This document shows, piece after piece, positions 55,801-63,811 of a DNA stretch of 64,000 nt. Source of the stretch: Atopobium sp. ICM42b. Its GTDB lineage: Bacteria > Actinomycetota > Coriobacteriia > Coriobacteriales > Atopobiaceae. The translations under genes were made by a program, and so were the position numbers. The notes below the pieces were generated by a model, which did no database searches, was not told the origin of the DNA, and was given only the letters and a program-made list of their open reading frames with translations. Position 1 is the first letter of the stretch. Each line of letters opens with the position of its first letter. The stretch lies in the NCBI GenBank assembly GCA_000564995.1, contig JDFH01000002.1, forward strand, positions 1 to 64,000, given 5' to 3'.

Positions 55801-56215
55801 TCTTGGGATCAGCGCTCATCACGCACTCATAAGGCCCTTGAGGAAGCCTTCCCTCAACAACTATTGGCTGGTTAAGCTCACCGGATCTAAAAGAACTCAC
55901 GCGAGCAGTAGATTGCGATGACGTCAACGTAGCCATAACGTCTACCGTCCGAGAAGGCATAACCGTTTCAACACCTTCAACTGACGCCAGGGCGGAAACG
56001 TCCTTCTCGCTTAACCCAAGTGTTGAGATGACGCGAAGGTCATAGAGATGCTGGTTTGCGTAAAACGTATGAGCCGCCTCTTGCATGTCAGGGCTTGCCA
56101 TTTTGAGGCCTGCAAAGAAGCCGCAGCCTAAAGCAACAATTCCTGCAATTGCAAGAAATCTGGCGAGAGACCCTTTGATGGTCCGAGTAATCTCGGTAAA
56201 AAGAGCGTGTGGCAT
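52883..56215 (-). CDS. FtsX-type ABC permease with very long extracellular coiled coil
   Basis: A permease of about 1110 residues. After the first membrane helix and an extracellular domain comes a coiled coil of roughly 300 residues (about 245-560) rich in Gln, Ala and Glu (AEAQITASEAQIAQGTAELS). Two FtsX bundles follow (VFPLMFFLVAALVSLTSMTR and the C-terminal VVAILIVAAALLAFIVLYN). Such proteins may span the wall to move or activate envelope factors. I chose the ATG at 56215, near the end of the ATPase gene; a GTG at 56224 is also possible. Confidence 0.8.
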   Translation of the reverse strand: MPHALFTEITRTIKGSLARFLAIAGIVALGCGFFAGLKMASPDMQEAAHTFYANQHLYDLRVISTLGLSEKDVSALASVEGVETVMPSRTVDVMATLTSSQSTARVSSFRSGELNQPIVVEGRLPQGPYECVMSADPKKRADISLGQQIELPDTSNGVHLKGGSYTVVGFVNAPTYPYVSNFGTTSLGNGIVQQFVYVTEDAFADDDPYTEVYLTVQGATRYKSGSSAYQSAVDSVAERITQMNPSLASLRLQELKDDAQTQVDEARQKLEQSRQEAADKLGDAQKKLDDAEAQISAQQQKLADGQRQYDAGRQQLTASRYSAERQFAQAEAQITASEAQIAQGTAELSAGEAQYQAGLAAYNAGQATFTQQKSAFEAGRDAYLAGLAAQGITASSLEEAQQRLSALGLSTTQVDALLATQAQITAAETELATQQQTLAAAREELDQRTAQLHEAESQVAQARQDLSEARSATADQLSAAQEKLAASLSRLSAGQTALQSAEAQTNEGRQSLEEQRTEVEKQLADGQKELDEAQKKIDELKEPDVYVLDRTKEIGVAAYQADSERINDIANVFPLMFFLVAALVSLTSMTRMVSEERTLIGVHKALGYSTAQIAAKYLLYALLASLLGAVIGIACLSQVLPGVIISAYGSIYTIPNGGAPYPIQLDSALLSGLSGIGITLLSTMAAVLSSLKEEPSSLMLPKAPKAGSKIFLERVEPLWSRLSFSWKVTIRNLVRYKRRLIMTLVGIAGCTALLLVAFGLRDSISDIIDNQWPAISHYDYIVGMTSDVSEEEADQINAELNQVGATNIHRITRENVLLESFTQKAGSLTRTTIMTSNSLQDLTGLATLRNRLSGQAIELGEDSVVITEKLAKRLGVGVGDTIQVYAQDRIGNASGEPRTLTVTGVAENYVGSYLYLGPSAWHSLGIQDQAADGWYATLPEDQATRDAFGEKLINQTGVATVDDVNEAIRTYRESLAVVNRVVAILIVAAALLAFIVLYNLTNINIEERVREIASLKVLGFTRHEVDAYVFREIALLAIFGALFGLVLGTYLEGFVVQTAEIDLVMFGRAIHAPSYWFAFGLTLVFSLLVYVAMRPKLKNIDMVESLKSIE

Positions 56216-56217
56216 AA

Positions 56218-56919
56218 CTACCACTCGACAGTAAGCGCGTCAGCTGGGTGCTGATTAATTTCTACCGATTGAGCCTGGCCTTCTTTAACGTGGATAACCC
56301 TATGAGCAATTTGAGTAAACGCAAAGTTATGCGTGACAATAGCCACGGTCTTATGCTGCTCTTTGCACATATCTTGCAGGAGCTTAAGAATTTGCTTTCC
56401 TGTTTTATAATCCAGCGCACCTGTTGGCTCATCGCAAAGCAAAAGGCGTGGATTTTTTGCCAAAGCGCGCGCAATAGAGACGCGCTGCTGCTCTCCACCA
56501 GAAAGTTGAGCTGGGAAGTTATCCATACGATGCTCAAGACCAACAGCGCGAAGCGCGTCTTCTGGCTGCATGGGGTCAAGACAAATCTGCGACGCAAGCT
56601 CAACGTTCTCTTTTGCAGTGAGGTTAGGAACTAGATTGTAAAACTGGAAAACAAAGCCAATATCATGACGACGATAGAGCGTTCTTTCTTTTTCTGAAAG
56701 CCCACCAATTTCTTTTCCGTCTAAATAAATAGACCCGGAGGTACAGGTATCCATACCTCCGAGCATATTTAAGACAGTTGTTTTACCAGCACCTGATGGG
56801 CCTACAATTACGCAAAGCTCTCCTTCTTCTATGGAGAAGTTCATGTCATGGACAGCATGTACCTTGACGGAGCCCATGGTATACGTCTTTGTTACCTCTT
56901 TAAATTCAACAAAAGACAT
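56218..56919 (-). CDS. LolD/MacB-type ABC transporter ATPase
   Basis: A 233-residue ATPase with [29 protein letters not shown] and the switch His (AIVTHNFAF). It is the ATPase partner of the FtsX-type permease that begins at its 3' end. TAGGAG precedes the ATG. The DEPTGALD form is shared with the BceA-like ATPase at 14932-15762, but this operon lacks a two-component system. Confidence 0.88.
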   Translation of the reverse strand: MSFVEFKEVTKTYTMGSVKVHAVHDMNFSIEEGELCVIVGPSGAGKTTVLNMLGGMDTCTSGSIYLDGKEIGGLSEKERTLYRRHDIGFVFQFYNLVPNLTAKENVELASQICLDPMQPEDALRAVGLEHRMDNFPAQLSGGEQQRVSIARALAKNPRLLLCDEPTGALDYKTGKQILKLLQDMCKEQHKTVAIVTHNFAFTQIAHRVIHVKEGQAQSVEINQHPADALTVEW

Positions 56920-56973
56920 ACGTTTCTCCTATGAGAAAAATTCTCCTGAACAAGAGGAGGTGTGCGTGAGGAG

Positions 56974-57597
56974 CTACTCCTGTGGAGCCTCTGGTGCCGC
57001 AGGAGCTTCTGGAGCTGCAGGAGCCTCTGGTGCGACGGTTGTGACGGTTGCTTCTGGAGCAGGTGCTGCTGTAGCCTCTGTAGTTACAGGGACAACAGGA
57101 GCAACCTCTGCGCCCTCAGTAGCAAGAGGCATTGGAGCAACAACAACCTCTTCCTCCTCAAGATCAGCCTGACGCTGGTCAAACTCTTTCTTGGCACGAA
57201 CCCAAATGAGAAGCGCAAGAAGAGCGGTAAGGAGCAGGAAGGCAACAATCATGATGTTAAGAATAAGGGTGGTGAAGTTCACTGCCTGGCTGATAGAAAT
57301 CATCACAGAGAGCTCTGTAAGTGCGGAAGTTAAACCAACTACAGAGAGAATGGAAAGACCCCATCTAAGACGAGGACGGAAGCCCCTCAAAAGATTTGAA
57401 ACTGCAGCAAAAAGGTAGCTCAGGAAAATAATGTAGGTAATACGTGCAAGTATCAGAGAGATAGGGCTTGTCTGACGAGTTGCAAAGTTAAATACCGTGT
57501 GGAAATAGCTGAGATACTGAACAGGTGCAACAAAATCAATGACGATAAAAATGAGAGCCGCAATTGCTGGGATGGCAATTTTTGCTTTGGGGTTCAT
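56974..57597 (-). CDS. Membrane protein with Ala/Pro/Glu-rich C-terminal tail
   Basis: A 207-residue protein with about five membrane segments in residues 1-135 followed by a charged linker (WVRAKKEFDQRQADLEEEE) and a low-complexity tail with APEAPAAPEAP repeats. I recognise no family. AGGAGG precedes the ATG. It lies 54 bases upstream of the ABC ATPase on the same strand and may be co-transcribed with it. Confidence 0.65.
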   Translation of the reverse strand: MNPKAKIAIPAIAALIFIVIDFVAPVQYLSYFHTVFNFATRQTSPISLILARITYIIFLSYLFAAVSNLLRGFRPRLRWGLSILSVVGLTSALTELSVMISISQAVNFTTLILNIMIVAFLLLTALLALLIWVRAKKEFDQRQADLEEEEVVVAPMPLATEGAEVAPVVPVTTEATAAPAPEATVTTVAPEAPAAPEAPAAPEAPQE

Positions 57598-57646
57598 GAA
57601 ACCTCCTCGATTTCTTTATACGACCTGTCTATTTTATCGTATAAAC

Positions 57647-57868
57647 CTATGACCAGTGCGGTAAGTCATGAAAGTCTTTTATATGGTCTTGAGCTTCTTG
57701 TTCTCTTTCTGCTAAAGCCTCTCTTAAACCCTTCAATGCATCAAAGGGCATGAATATTTTTGCCCTGTTTGCTCGTGACATGCGGGGGTGTCCGTAGTGC
57801 ATCTGTGCTGCAAACACGTCCTCTTTTGCACTATCTTCCGCTGGCGAGAAACCCTGTCTAGGCTTCAT
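57647..57868 (-). CDS. Small conserved partner of the Y-family polymerase (YolD-like)
   Basis: A 73-residue protein containing MSRANRAKIFMPFDALKGL, which resembles small YolD-like proteins commonly encoded next to UmuC/DinB-type polymerases. The ATG at 57868 has GGAGAAG upstream and overlaps the end of the polymerase gene by 11 bases, so the two are translationally coupled. One GGCGAGAA element lies inside it, read as GFSP. A role in modulating the polymerase is inferred. Confidence 0.7.
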   Translation of the reverse strand: MKPRQGFSPAEDSAKEDVFAAQMHYGHPRMSRANRAKIFMPFDALKGLREALAEREQEAQDHIKDFHDLPHWS

Positions 57869-59201
57869 TGGTTTCTTCTCCACTACGGTGTCCTCCAATC
57901 TGAGCATTTCTCTGCCGTGCAGTTGCTTCGGGAAGTAGGTCCATAGCTTTGAGCAAAGAGTTCTTTCCAAACTTCTTCTTTATGGCGTTGATAGTGTCTT
58001 GGCGCTGGCGCTCTTTCTCTAAAACGGTATTGTCCTGGAAAAGCGATGTCTGAATACCTGAGCCCGTTTCTTCTTGAGTGTTTCCAAAGGTAAGGCCAAC
58101 GCGATGCACGCTTTCTGAAGGTATTACTCGCTCGTCAAAGAAAGACAAAACCTCTGCCATAAGCTCATCTCTAGAGTTAGTGGGGTAAGAGAGCTTCTTA
58201 GTGCCACTACTGGAGGGAATATGTCTTCTCCAACTTCTATAATCTCCTGTTTGCCTCAGCTCTTCCATCTGGCTCTCTGTTGCCGAGTAGCCAATATAGA
58301 TACCAATAGAAGAGCAAACCAGCTTTTGCGTTACAAGCTCTAACGTCAACGCCTCGACCATCTCTTTAAAGATGAGGCGTGCACCTTCTGTATCTCTGTT
58401 GTGATCAAAGACCTGTGCTGTTGAAACTGAATGGCTTTGAGACTTATAGGACTTAATATCTGCAATGGTAGTTGGCTCAATGCCCCATGCATGATCAATA
58501 AGAATTTCTGCATCAACGCCAAATTCTTTATATAGAGGTTCCGTAGGAGCCATGGCAAGCTGCCCCATGGTGTGAATATTCATTGCCGCAAGACGCTTTT
58601 GAATACCTGCACCAATATGCCAAAAATCAGTCAAAGGTTTATGGTTCCAAAGTTTAAGTTTGTACGACTCTTCATCAAGCTCACCAAAGAAATTTGGGCT
58701 GTGCTTTGCCGTAATATCAAGCGCAATTTTTGCCAGATACAAATTTGGGCCCAAACCACAAGTAGCAGGGATACCAGTAGTTTTTGCTACGTCTGCACGG
58801 ATCTTCTCGCCTAGCTCTCTTGCTGTGCATCCGTAAAGCGATAAGTACGGTGTTACATCGATAAATGCCTCGTCAATGGAGTAAACGTGGATGTCTTCTG
58901 GGGCAATGTATTTGAGGTACACCGAATAAACGTCTGCAGAGCGCTCCACATACAAAGCCATGCGAGGAGGTGCTACCTCGTAAGTAAGGTTTTTGGGAAT
59001 CTCAAAAACGCGACAACGCCCAGGAACACCCAACGCACGAAGCGCCGGTGAAACCGCCAAACAAATTGTCTTTTCTGTCCTGGTAAGATCTGCCACAACA
59101 AGCTTGGCCTTCATGGGATCAAGACCTCGCTCAACACATTCAACCGATGCGTAGAAACTCTTTAAATCAATGACCAGGTACTGTTTTTGAGAAGGTGTCA
59201 T
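57858..59201 (-). CDS. Y-family DNA polymerase (UmuC/DinB-type)
   Basis: A 447-residue translesion polymerase. Catalytic acids lie in VIDLKSFYASVE and YSIDEAFID; palm and fingers are at 1-240, with thumb and little finger beyond. A helix-hairpin-helix-like region around WHIGAGIQKRL is present. Its form (VVADLTRTEKTICLAVSPALRALG) is closer to the UmuC-like polymerases of Firmicutes than to Pol IV. It starts three bases after the DJ-1 gene stop and has no clear ribosome-binding site. No LexA box is evident nearby. Confidence 0.88.
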   Translation of the reverse strand: MTPSQKQYLVIDLKSFYASVECVERGLDPMKAKLVVADLTRTEKTICLAVSPALRALGVPGRCRVFEIPKNLTYEVAPPRMALYVERSADVYSVYLKYIAPEDIHVYSIDEAFIDVTPYLSLYGCTARELGEKIRADVAKTTGIPATCGLGPNLYLAKIALDITAKHSPNFFGELDEESYKLKLWNHKPLTDFWHIGAGIQKRLAAMNIHTMGQLAMAPTEPLYKEFGVDAEILIDHAWGIEPTTIADIKSYKSQSHSVSTAQVFDHNRDTEGARLIFKEMVEALTLELVTQKLVCSSIGIYIGYSATESQMEELRQTGDYRSWRRHIPSSSGTKKLSYPTNSRDELMAEVLSFFDERVIPSESVHRVGLTFGNTQEETGSGIQTSLFQDNTVLEKERQRQDTINAIKKKFGKNSLLKAMDLLPEATARQRNAQIGGHRSGEETNEA

Positions 59202-59204
59202 GGC

Positions 59205-59777
59205 TTAGATAAGCACAATACCTTGAGAAACTTTTTCTGCCACGTCATTGCCTACAAGATAACGGACAATCTCTAGGCCAAACTTAAGAGCGGTTCCTGC
59301 ACCTTGGCTGGTAATGAAAGAGCCATCAACACAAACCGCATCTTGCGAAAGATTGGCGCCATTCTCTGAGAGAAAATGCTGGAAACCTGGATTAGACGTA
59401 GCCTTCTTACCCGTAAGTAATCCACGCTTTGCATAAATTGAAGGAGCTGCACAAATTGCAGCAAGCGCACGACCATCTGCGGCAAACGCATCAACTGCCT
59501 GCATAAGTGGCTCACAAGCCTCAAGATTAGTGGTTCCGGGAAGACCACCAGGAAGCACCAACATGCTGTAATCATCAAACGAGACCTGACTGAGCAGCTT
59601 GTCTGTTAAAAAAGTAACCTGGTGAGAAGAAGTCACGCTCAAAGAATCAGATATAGACACTTTGTCACAGGGAACACCTGCACGATACAGGACGTCAACA
59701 ACGCTCAGTCCCTCAATCTCTTCACAACCATCAGCAAAAAAGACAGCAACGCGCTTGTCAGTACATGGTGTAAACAT
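59205..59777 (-). CDS. DJ-1/PfpI-family protein
   Basis: A 190-residue protein of the DJ-1/YajL/ThiJ group: VAVFFADGCEEIEGLSVVDVL with the conserved Glu, VLPGGLPGTTNL, and the nucleophile Cys109 in AICAAPSIYA. Members act as redox-sensing chaperones or glyoxalase/deglycase-like enzymes; the reaction here is not decided by sequence. I chose the ATG at 59777 with AAGGGAG upstream. It is co-transcribed with the Y-family polymerase. Confidence 0.85.
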   Translation of the reverse strand: MFTPCTDKRVAVFFADGCEEIEGLSVVDVLYRAGVPCDKVSISDSLSVTSSHQVTFLTDKLLSQVSFDDYSMLVLPGGLPGTTNLEACEPLMQAVDAFAADGRALAAICAAPSIYAKRGLLTGKKATSNPGFQHFLSENGANLSQDAVCVDGSFITSQGAGTALKFGLEIVRYLVGNDVAEKVSQGIVLI

Positions 59778-59832
59778 CTGACTCCCTTCTCGACTAAAAC
59801 TAGTACAAGTGTACGCCTTTTTACACAAAAAA

Positions 59833-59860
59833 GGACACTCAAGTTTGTGCTTGAGTGTCC
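59833..59860 (-). terminator. Terminator after the PTS EIIA gene
   Basis: GGACACTCAAG and CTTGAGTGTCC form a perfect 11-base stem with a six-base loop, followed on the minus strand by TTTTTTG. It lies about 65 bases past the EIIA stop. Confidence 0.85.
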
Positions 59861-59914
59861 AAAATTTTACCCAGTTAAACTGTTACAGAAAGTACCCTTC
59901 AAGCCCCCTATAGC

Positions 59915-59930
59915 CTGGCGAGAAACCCTA
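59915..59930 (-). repeat. 16-base stop-codon element TAGGGTTTCTCGCCAG (copy 2)
   Basis: Identical to 12125-12140 and placed the same way: its first three bases (minus strand) are the stop codon of a PTS EIIA gene. It contains the octamer TTCTCGCC. Confidence 0.8.
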
Positions 59931-60386
59931 CTCCTCGCTAATGCCCTCGTTAATAGCCTGAGCAATAACTTCCTGATCATTAGAACCACGGAGCAAAGAC
60001 TTAAACTCATCTCTCATCAGAAGAACAGCGGTCTTAGAAAGAAGCTTGATGTGAGTGGTGCCAGCCTCTCCATCTGGAACAAGCAGTGCAATAGCAACAT
60101 CAACGGGTTTCTCGTCAAAAGAAGGCCACTCAAGAGGGGCGTTGTTCTTGAAGACAAAGACAGCTGCATCCTTGATGGCAGCATCTTTTGCGTGAGGAAC
60201 TGCAAAGCCGTCAGTCATGCCGGTCTCGCCCATTTCCTCTCGAGCTAGGAAAGCATTGTAAACAGCGTCTGCATTATCAGTTACGCCAGCCTCCTGAGCC
60301 TTATTGGCAATAAAACGCAGGACATCATTACGGCTCGCTGCGTTCTGATTAACAAAAACGTTGTCTGCTTTAACAAAACCGCTCAT
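59928..60386 (-). CDS. PTS fructose/mannitol-type EIIA protein
   Basis: A 152-residue IIA-Fru/Mtl-type domain with the phosphorylated His65 in GFAVPHAKD and the family pattern REEMGETGMTDG. It takes phosphate from HPr. No EIIB or EIIC gene lies nearby, so it either serves a distant permease or has a regulatory role like IIA-Ntr. The sequence does not separate these. AAGGAAG precedes the ATG. Confidence 0.88.
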   Translation of the reverse strand: MSGFVKADNVFVNQNAASRNDVLRFIANKAQEAGVTDNADAVYNAFLAREEMGETGMTDGFAVPHAKDAAIKDAAVFVFKNNAPLEWPSFDEKPVDVAIALLVPDGEAGTTHIKLLSKTAVLLMRDEFKSLLRGSNDQEVIAQAINEGISEE

Positions 60387-60479
60387 GAATCTTCCTTCCG
60401 TATGTTTGAGCTTTGTGGCTCAGTAACTTCGTATGTAGTAATAATACCCGCAATGAAACAAAATTTACCTTGAGAAACT

Positions 60480-61673
60480 TTACTTTAGAGCCATCCTCAA
60501 AATCTGTTGAACATCTGCTGTTTTAAGCTGCATAAAGTTACCTGCATGATCTCCGCCGCGAGCGTCAATAGTGCCCTCAGCCATCTGAAGAATATCCTCT
60601 TCAGAAGGGGCAACTCCAAGCTCTGCAAGGGAGGTTGGCATACCAATTGCATGACACCACTGGTTCCAAGCTTCAATTCCTGCAAGGCCTGTAGCTGTTG
60701 CGTTGTGGAAGTTGTTTTGAACTCCAAAAACATTGACGGCAAACTGTGCAAAGCGCTCTGGATCTTGACTCATAACGTATTTTGCCCAACTTGCCCAAAT
60801 AGCCGTGAGGCCAGCACCGTGAGCTACGTCGTACTTTGCACTGAGCTCATGTTCAATTGCGTGAGAAGCAAAATCACTCACGCGACCGGTTCCGGTAAGT
60901 CCGCAGTGAGAAAGCGACGAGGCCCAGAGCAAATCTGCTCGTGCAGCGTAGTTCTCTGGTTCTTTGACAGCAACCAGAACAGCTTCTTTTACGGTACGCA
61001 AGAGTCCCTCGGCAAGCTCGTCGGTGAGTGCCACGTCCTTCTCGAGCGTAAAGTAGCGCTCCATGGTGTGCATCATGATATCTGCGCCTGTTGACGCCGT
61101 CTGATAAGCGCTTACAGAATAGGTGAGCTCTGGATTCATGATGGCAAAACAAGGACGACCGCTCTGATGGTGATAAGAACGTTTAAGCACGTGACCGTCG
61201 GCCAGCGTAATGTTCATGACAGAAGAATCTGAGGTCTCAGAGCCAGTTCCTGCGATAGTAGAAATGACACCAATAGGAGCTGCCTTTGAAACACTAACCT
61301 TATGCAAATAGAGGTCTTCAAGAGAGACGTCATTGGCTAAGCCATATGCAATAGCCTTAGCGGAATCCATGACAGATCCGCCGCCAATAGCCAAAATGAA
61401 GTCAACACCCTCGCGTTTACCCAGCCCTACAGCTTCTTCTGCAAGCTCTAAACGAGGGTTAGGAACAACTCCACCACAGTCGACATAAGCAATTCCAGCA
61501 TCGCTTAAAAGCTGGTGAATCTGGTCAAGCAAGCCGCTCTTTACCACATGATTGCCACCAAAATGCACCAGCACCTTGTTGCCTCTGTGAGCAGAGATAA
61601 GCTCTGCCGCACGAAGTTGAGTATCTTTTCCAAAAACCACCTGAGTAGGTACAACGTACTCAAAATTAACCAT
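60480..61673 (-). CDS. Iron-containing alcohol dehydrogenase
   Basis: A 397-residue group III alcohol dehydrogenase of the butanol dehydrogenase/YqhD type, reducing aldehydes with NAD(P)H. Motifs: GGGSVMDSAKAIA for the cofactor, and metal ligands in GADIMMHTMERYF and FASHAIEHELSAKYDVAHG. YVVPTQVVFGKDT at the N-terminus is typical of BDH proteins. AAAGG precedes the ATG. It lies 36 bases downstream of the second degV gene. Confidence 0.9.
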   Translation of the reverse strand: MVNFEYVVPTQVVFGKDTQLRAAELISAHRGNKVLVHFGGNHVVKSGLLDQIHQLLSDAGIAYVDCGGVVPNPRLELAEEAVGLGKREGVDFILAIGGGSVMDSAKAIAYGLANDVSLEDLYLHKVSVSKAAPIGVISTIAGTGSETSDSSVMNITLADGHVLKRSYHHQSGRPCFAIMNPELTYSVSAYQTASTGADIMMHTMERYFTLEKDVALTDELAEGLLRTVKEAVLVAVKEPENYAARADLLWASSLSHCGLTGTGRVSDFASHAIEHELSAKYDVAHGAGLTAIWASWAKYVMSQDPERFAQFAVNVFGVQNNFHNATATGLAGIEAWNQWCHAIGMPTSLAELGVAPSEEDILQMAEGTIDARGGDHAGNFMQLKTADVQQILRMALK

Positions 61674-61708
61674 AACTAAAGACCTTTCTTACCTACTCGA
61701 GCAACATC

Positions 61709-62593
61709 TTAAGCGCGAGGCTCTTCTCCCCACCAGAATGTTGCAACAGTTCCAGGACCAGTATGAACACCAATTGTTGCACCAATAGTAAAGATGTTGA
61801 TATCGCCTGTCTGAGGAAGTTTTTCTTGAATAAGCTCTTTAACAGCCTGAGCATCAGAAGCGCACTCGGAGTTAGAGATAAACACCTTACGCGCATAAGC
61901 GTTTCCCCGCTCAGCAGTCTGAGTCATAATCTCAACAACGCGAGCAGTTGCCTTCTTTTTGCCACGTGCCTTCTCTTTAACAGCCAAAGAGCCGTCGGCC
62001 TCGACATCCATAACAGGACAAATGTTAAGCATGCCGCCAAGCAGGCCAGCTGTCTTAGAAATGCGACCGCCGCGAACAAAGAAGGTCAAATCTGTAGAGA
62101 AGAACCAGCCATACACACGATGACGTGCTTCTTTAGCCCATGCAACTGCCTCGTCAAAAGACAGGCCTTCATCGCGTTTATCGGCAAGACCATCTACCAA
62201 GAGACCATAACCAGAAGATGCCTGCAGAGAGTCAACAACCTCAATCTTTCTGTCAGGGAACTCCTGCTCAATCTCTACCTTTGCCTGGCAAGCAGACTCG
62301 TATGTTCCAGAAACGCCCGAACTCAACGAAACATGAAGAACATCTTTGCCCTCTTCCAGGAAAGGACGCCAGAAGGCCATGTACTCACCAATTGATACCT
62401 GTGAAGTGCGGCACTCAGCACCTGCAAGCATCTTTTTAAAGAGATCAGCTGGTGCATTAGTGCGACCAAAGTCATCCTTGCACTGAACACCATCAAGTTC
62501 GTAGTTGAAATATACGTATTTCACATCTCGTGACTGAAGGTACTTCTCACTTACATCGGCCGTAGAACAACAGGTCAAAACGTAGTTGGACAT
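61709..62593 (-). CDS. DegV-family fatty-acid-binding protein (copy 2)
   Basis: A 294-residue DegV protein from the ATG at 62593 (CAAGGAG upstream): SLSSGVSGTYESA, VVDSLQASSGYG, FFVRGGRISKTAGLLGGMLNICPV and VHTGPGTVATFW mark the family. It is only distantly similar to the copy at 37111-37968, differing in the N-terminal strand (LTCCSTADVSEKYLQ). DegV paralogues often differ in the fatty acid they bind. It may form an operon with the alcohol dehydrogenase. Confidence 0.87.
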   Translation of the reverse strand: MSNYVLTCCSTADVSEKYLQSRDVKYVYFNYELDGVQCKDDFGRTNAPADLFKKMLAGAECRTSQVSIGEYMAFWRPFLEEGKDVLHVSLSSGVSGTYESACQAKVEIEQEFPDRKIEVVDSLQASSGYGLLVDGLADKRDEGLSFDEAVAWAKEARHRVYGWFFSTDLTFFVRGGRISKTAGLLGGMLNICPVMDVEADGSLAVKEKARGKKKATARVVEIMTQTAERGNAYARKVFISNSECASDAQAVKELIQEKLPQTGDINIFTIGATIGVHTGPGTVATFWWGEEPRA

Positions 62594-62794
62594 ACAAGTC
62601 TCCTTGAAATATCTTCTTGCATAAAACAATCGCACACACTTATTTTTCTTGCAGATGTGAGTATACTTCTAATCTCATTTTTATGCTGCTTGTGGGGCGT
62701 TCCAAGTGCAAAATCACGTATACTTGCACGCGTTTGATTTTCTCAGAACACTACCTATACCTTAACTTTTATCTTCGACGGGAATGGATAGCGC

Positions 62795-63742
62795 GTGGCA
62801 TTATCAGATCTTTCTACTAGAAACTCTTCCAGACTCACACTAGATACTTCTTCTACGCTTGTATGGAAGTTTGCTCTTCTTGTCTGCGCACTTATCTGGG
62901 GCGGATCTTTTGTCGTTATCAAAGATGCAATTAGTTACATCTCGGCAGCTTGGCTTATGACCTTACGTTTTGTCTTTGCCGTAGGTATTGTTGCCATCAT
63001 CTTTAGAAAAAACCTTAAAGAACACTTGGATGCCACACATATCAAATACGGCGTGCTTTTAGGCGTTCTTAACGGTTTAGGATATCTTTTCCAAAATGGA
63101 GCTCTTGCTTATACCACTGCAGGTAAAGCCGCTTTTATTGCATCAATTTATTGCGCGATGATTCCGTTTGTAAACTGGCTCATTGCAAAGAAAAAACCTC
63201 ATGGAACCAGTATTTTTGCAGCCTTTTTATGCGTAGCTGGCATTGGTCTTATCTCACTGGGCACTGATTTTTCGTTCTCGTTTGGCTTGGGCGAGCAGAT
63301 GACATTGCTCTCAGCCATTATTTTTGCCTTCGTTTTTGTGCTTACTGCCGAGCTTGCTCACAAATACGACATCATCACACTTACGGTGGTGCAGCTTGGC
63401 GTGAGCGCCCTTCCCTGCCTTGCCTACGCGCTTTGCTTTGAAACGGTTCCCAATTTTGCAGCACTGCCCATAAATGCCTGGGTTGCCCTCGCCTACATCA
63501 CTCTTATTGCAACCGCACTGACTGGTGTTTTGCAGAACCGCGCACAGAAGTCAGTTACTCCTGTTCAGGCCTCACTAATAATTTCTCTGGACAGTATTTT
63601 TGCAGCAGTTTTTGGCGTGATCTTCCTTGCTGAGGTTATTACCCCCACAATCTTCCTTGGCTTTATTGTTATCTTTGTTGCAATCTTTATCAGCGAGCTT
63701 GGCGAGAAACCCGCAGAGCCCCAAACCCCTTCAGAAAGCTAA
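62795..63742 (+). CDS. EamA/DMT-family transporter
   Basis: A 315-residue protein with about ten membrane helices and two EamA repeats. The first starts ALIWGGSFVVIKDA, and the second ends QASLIISLDSIFAAVFGVIFLAE. Members export metabolites or amino acids; the substrate is unknown. The start is GTG at 62795 with a weak GGA upstream, so the N-terminus is uncertain. It is divergent from degV copy 2, and a GGCGAGAAACCC element lies near its 3' end. Confidence 0.85.
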   Translation: MALSDLSTRNSSRLTLDTSSTLVWKFALLVCALIWGGSFVVIKDAISYISAAWLMTLRFVFAVGIVAIIFRKNLKEHLDATHIKYGVLLGVLNGLGYLFQNGALAYTTAGKAAFIASIYCAMIPFVNWLIAKKKPHGTSIFAAFLCVAGIGLISLGTDFSFSFGLGEQMTLLSAIIFAFVFVLTAELAHKYDIITLTVVQLGVSALPCLAYALCFETVPNFAALPINAWVALAYITLIATALTGVLQNRAQKSVTPVQASLIISLDSIFAAVFGVIFLAEVITPTIFLGFIVIFVAIFISELGEKPAEPQTPSES

Positions 63743-63770
63743 GGCTCACTCCATAAAATGTACTTAAGAA

Positions 63771-63794
63771 AAAGCCCGCAGACGCGGGCTTTTT
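63771..63794. terminator. Terminator between the EamA gene and nrdG
   Basis: AGCCCGC and GCGGGCT form a seven-base stem with a four-base loop, flanked by A-runs and T-runs, so it can work for both convergent genes. Confidence 0.85.
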
Positions 63795-63811
63795 AATGCG
63801 ATAAGCAGCTT

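Noticed and set aside
56974..57060. Tandem DNA repeat around 56990-57030
   Set aside because: It encodes the APEAPAAPEAP tail of the membrane protein, so it is a coding low-complexity repeat.
62641..62794. Inverted GTGCAA...TTGCAC (about 62706-62729) as an operator for the EamA gene
   Set aside because: Arms of six with a 12-base spacer can occur by chance, and the nearby TATACT boxes lack matching -35 sequences; too weak to list.
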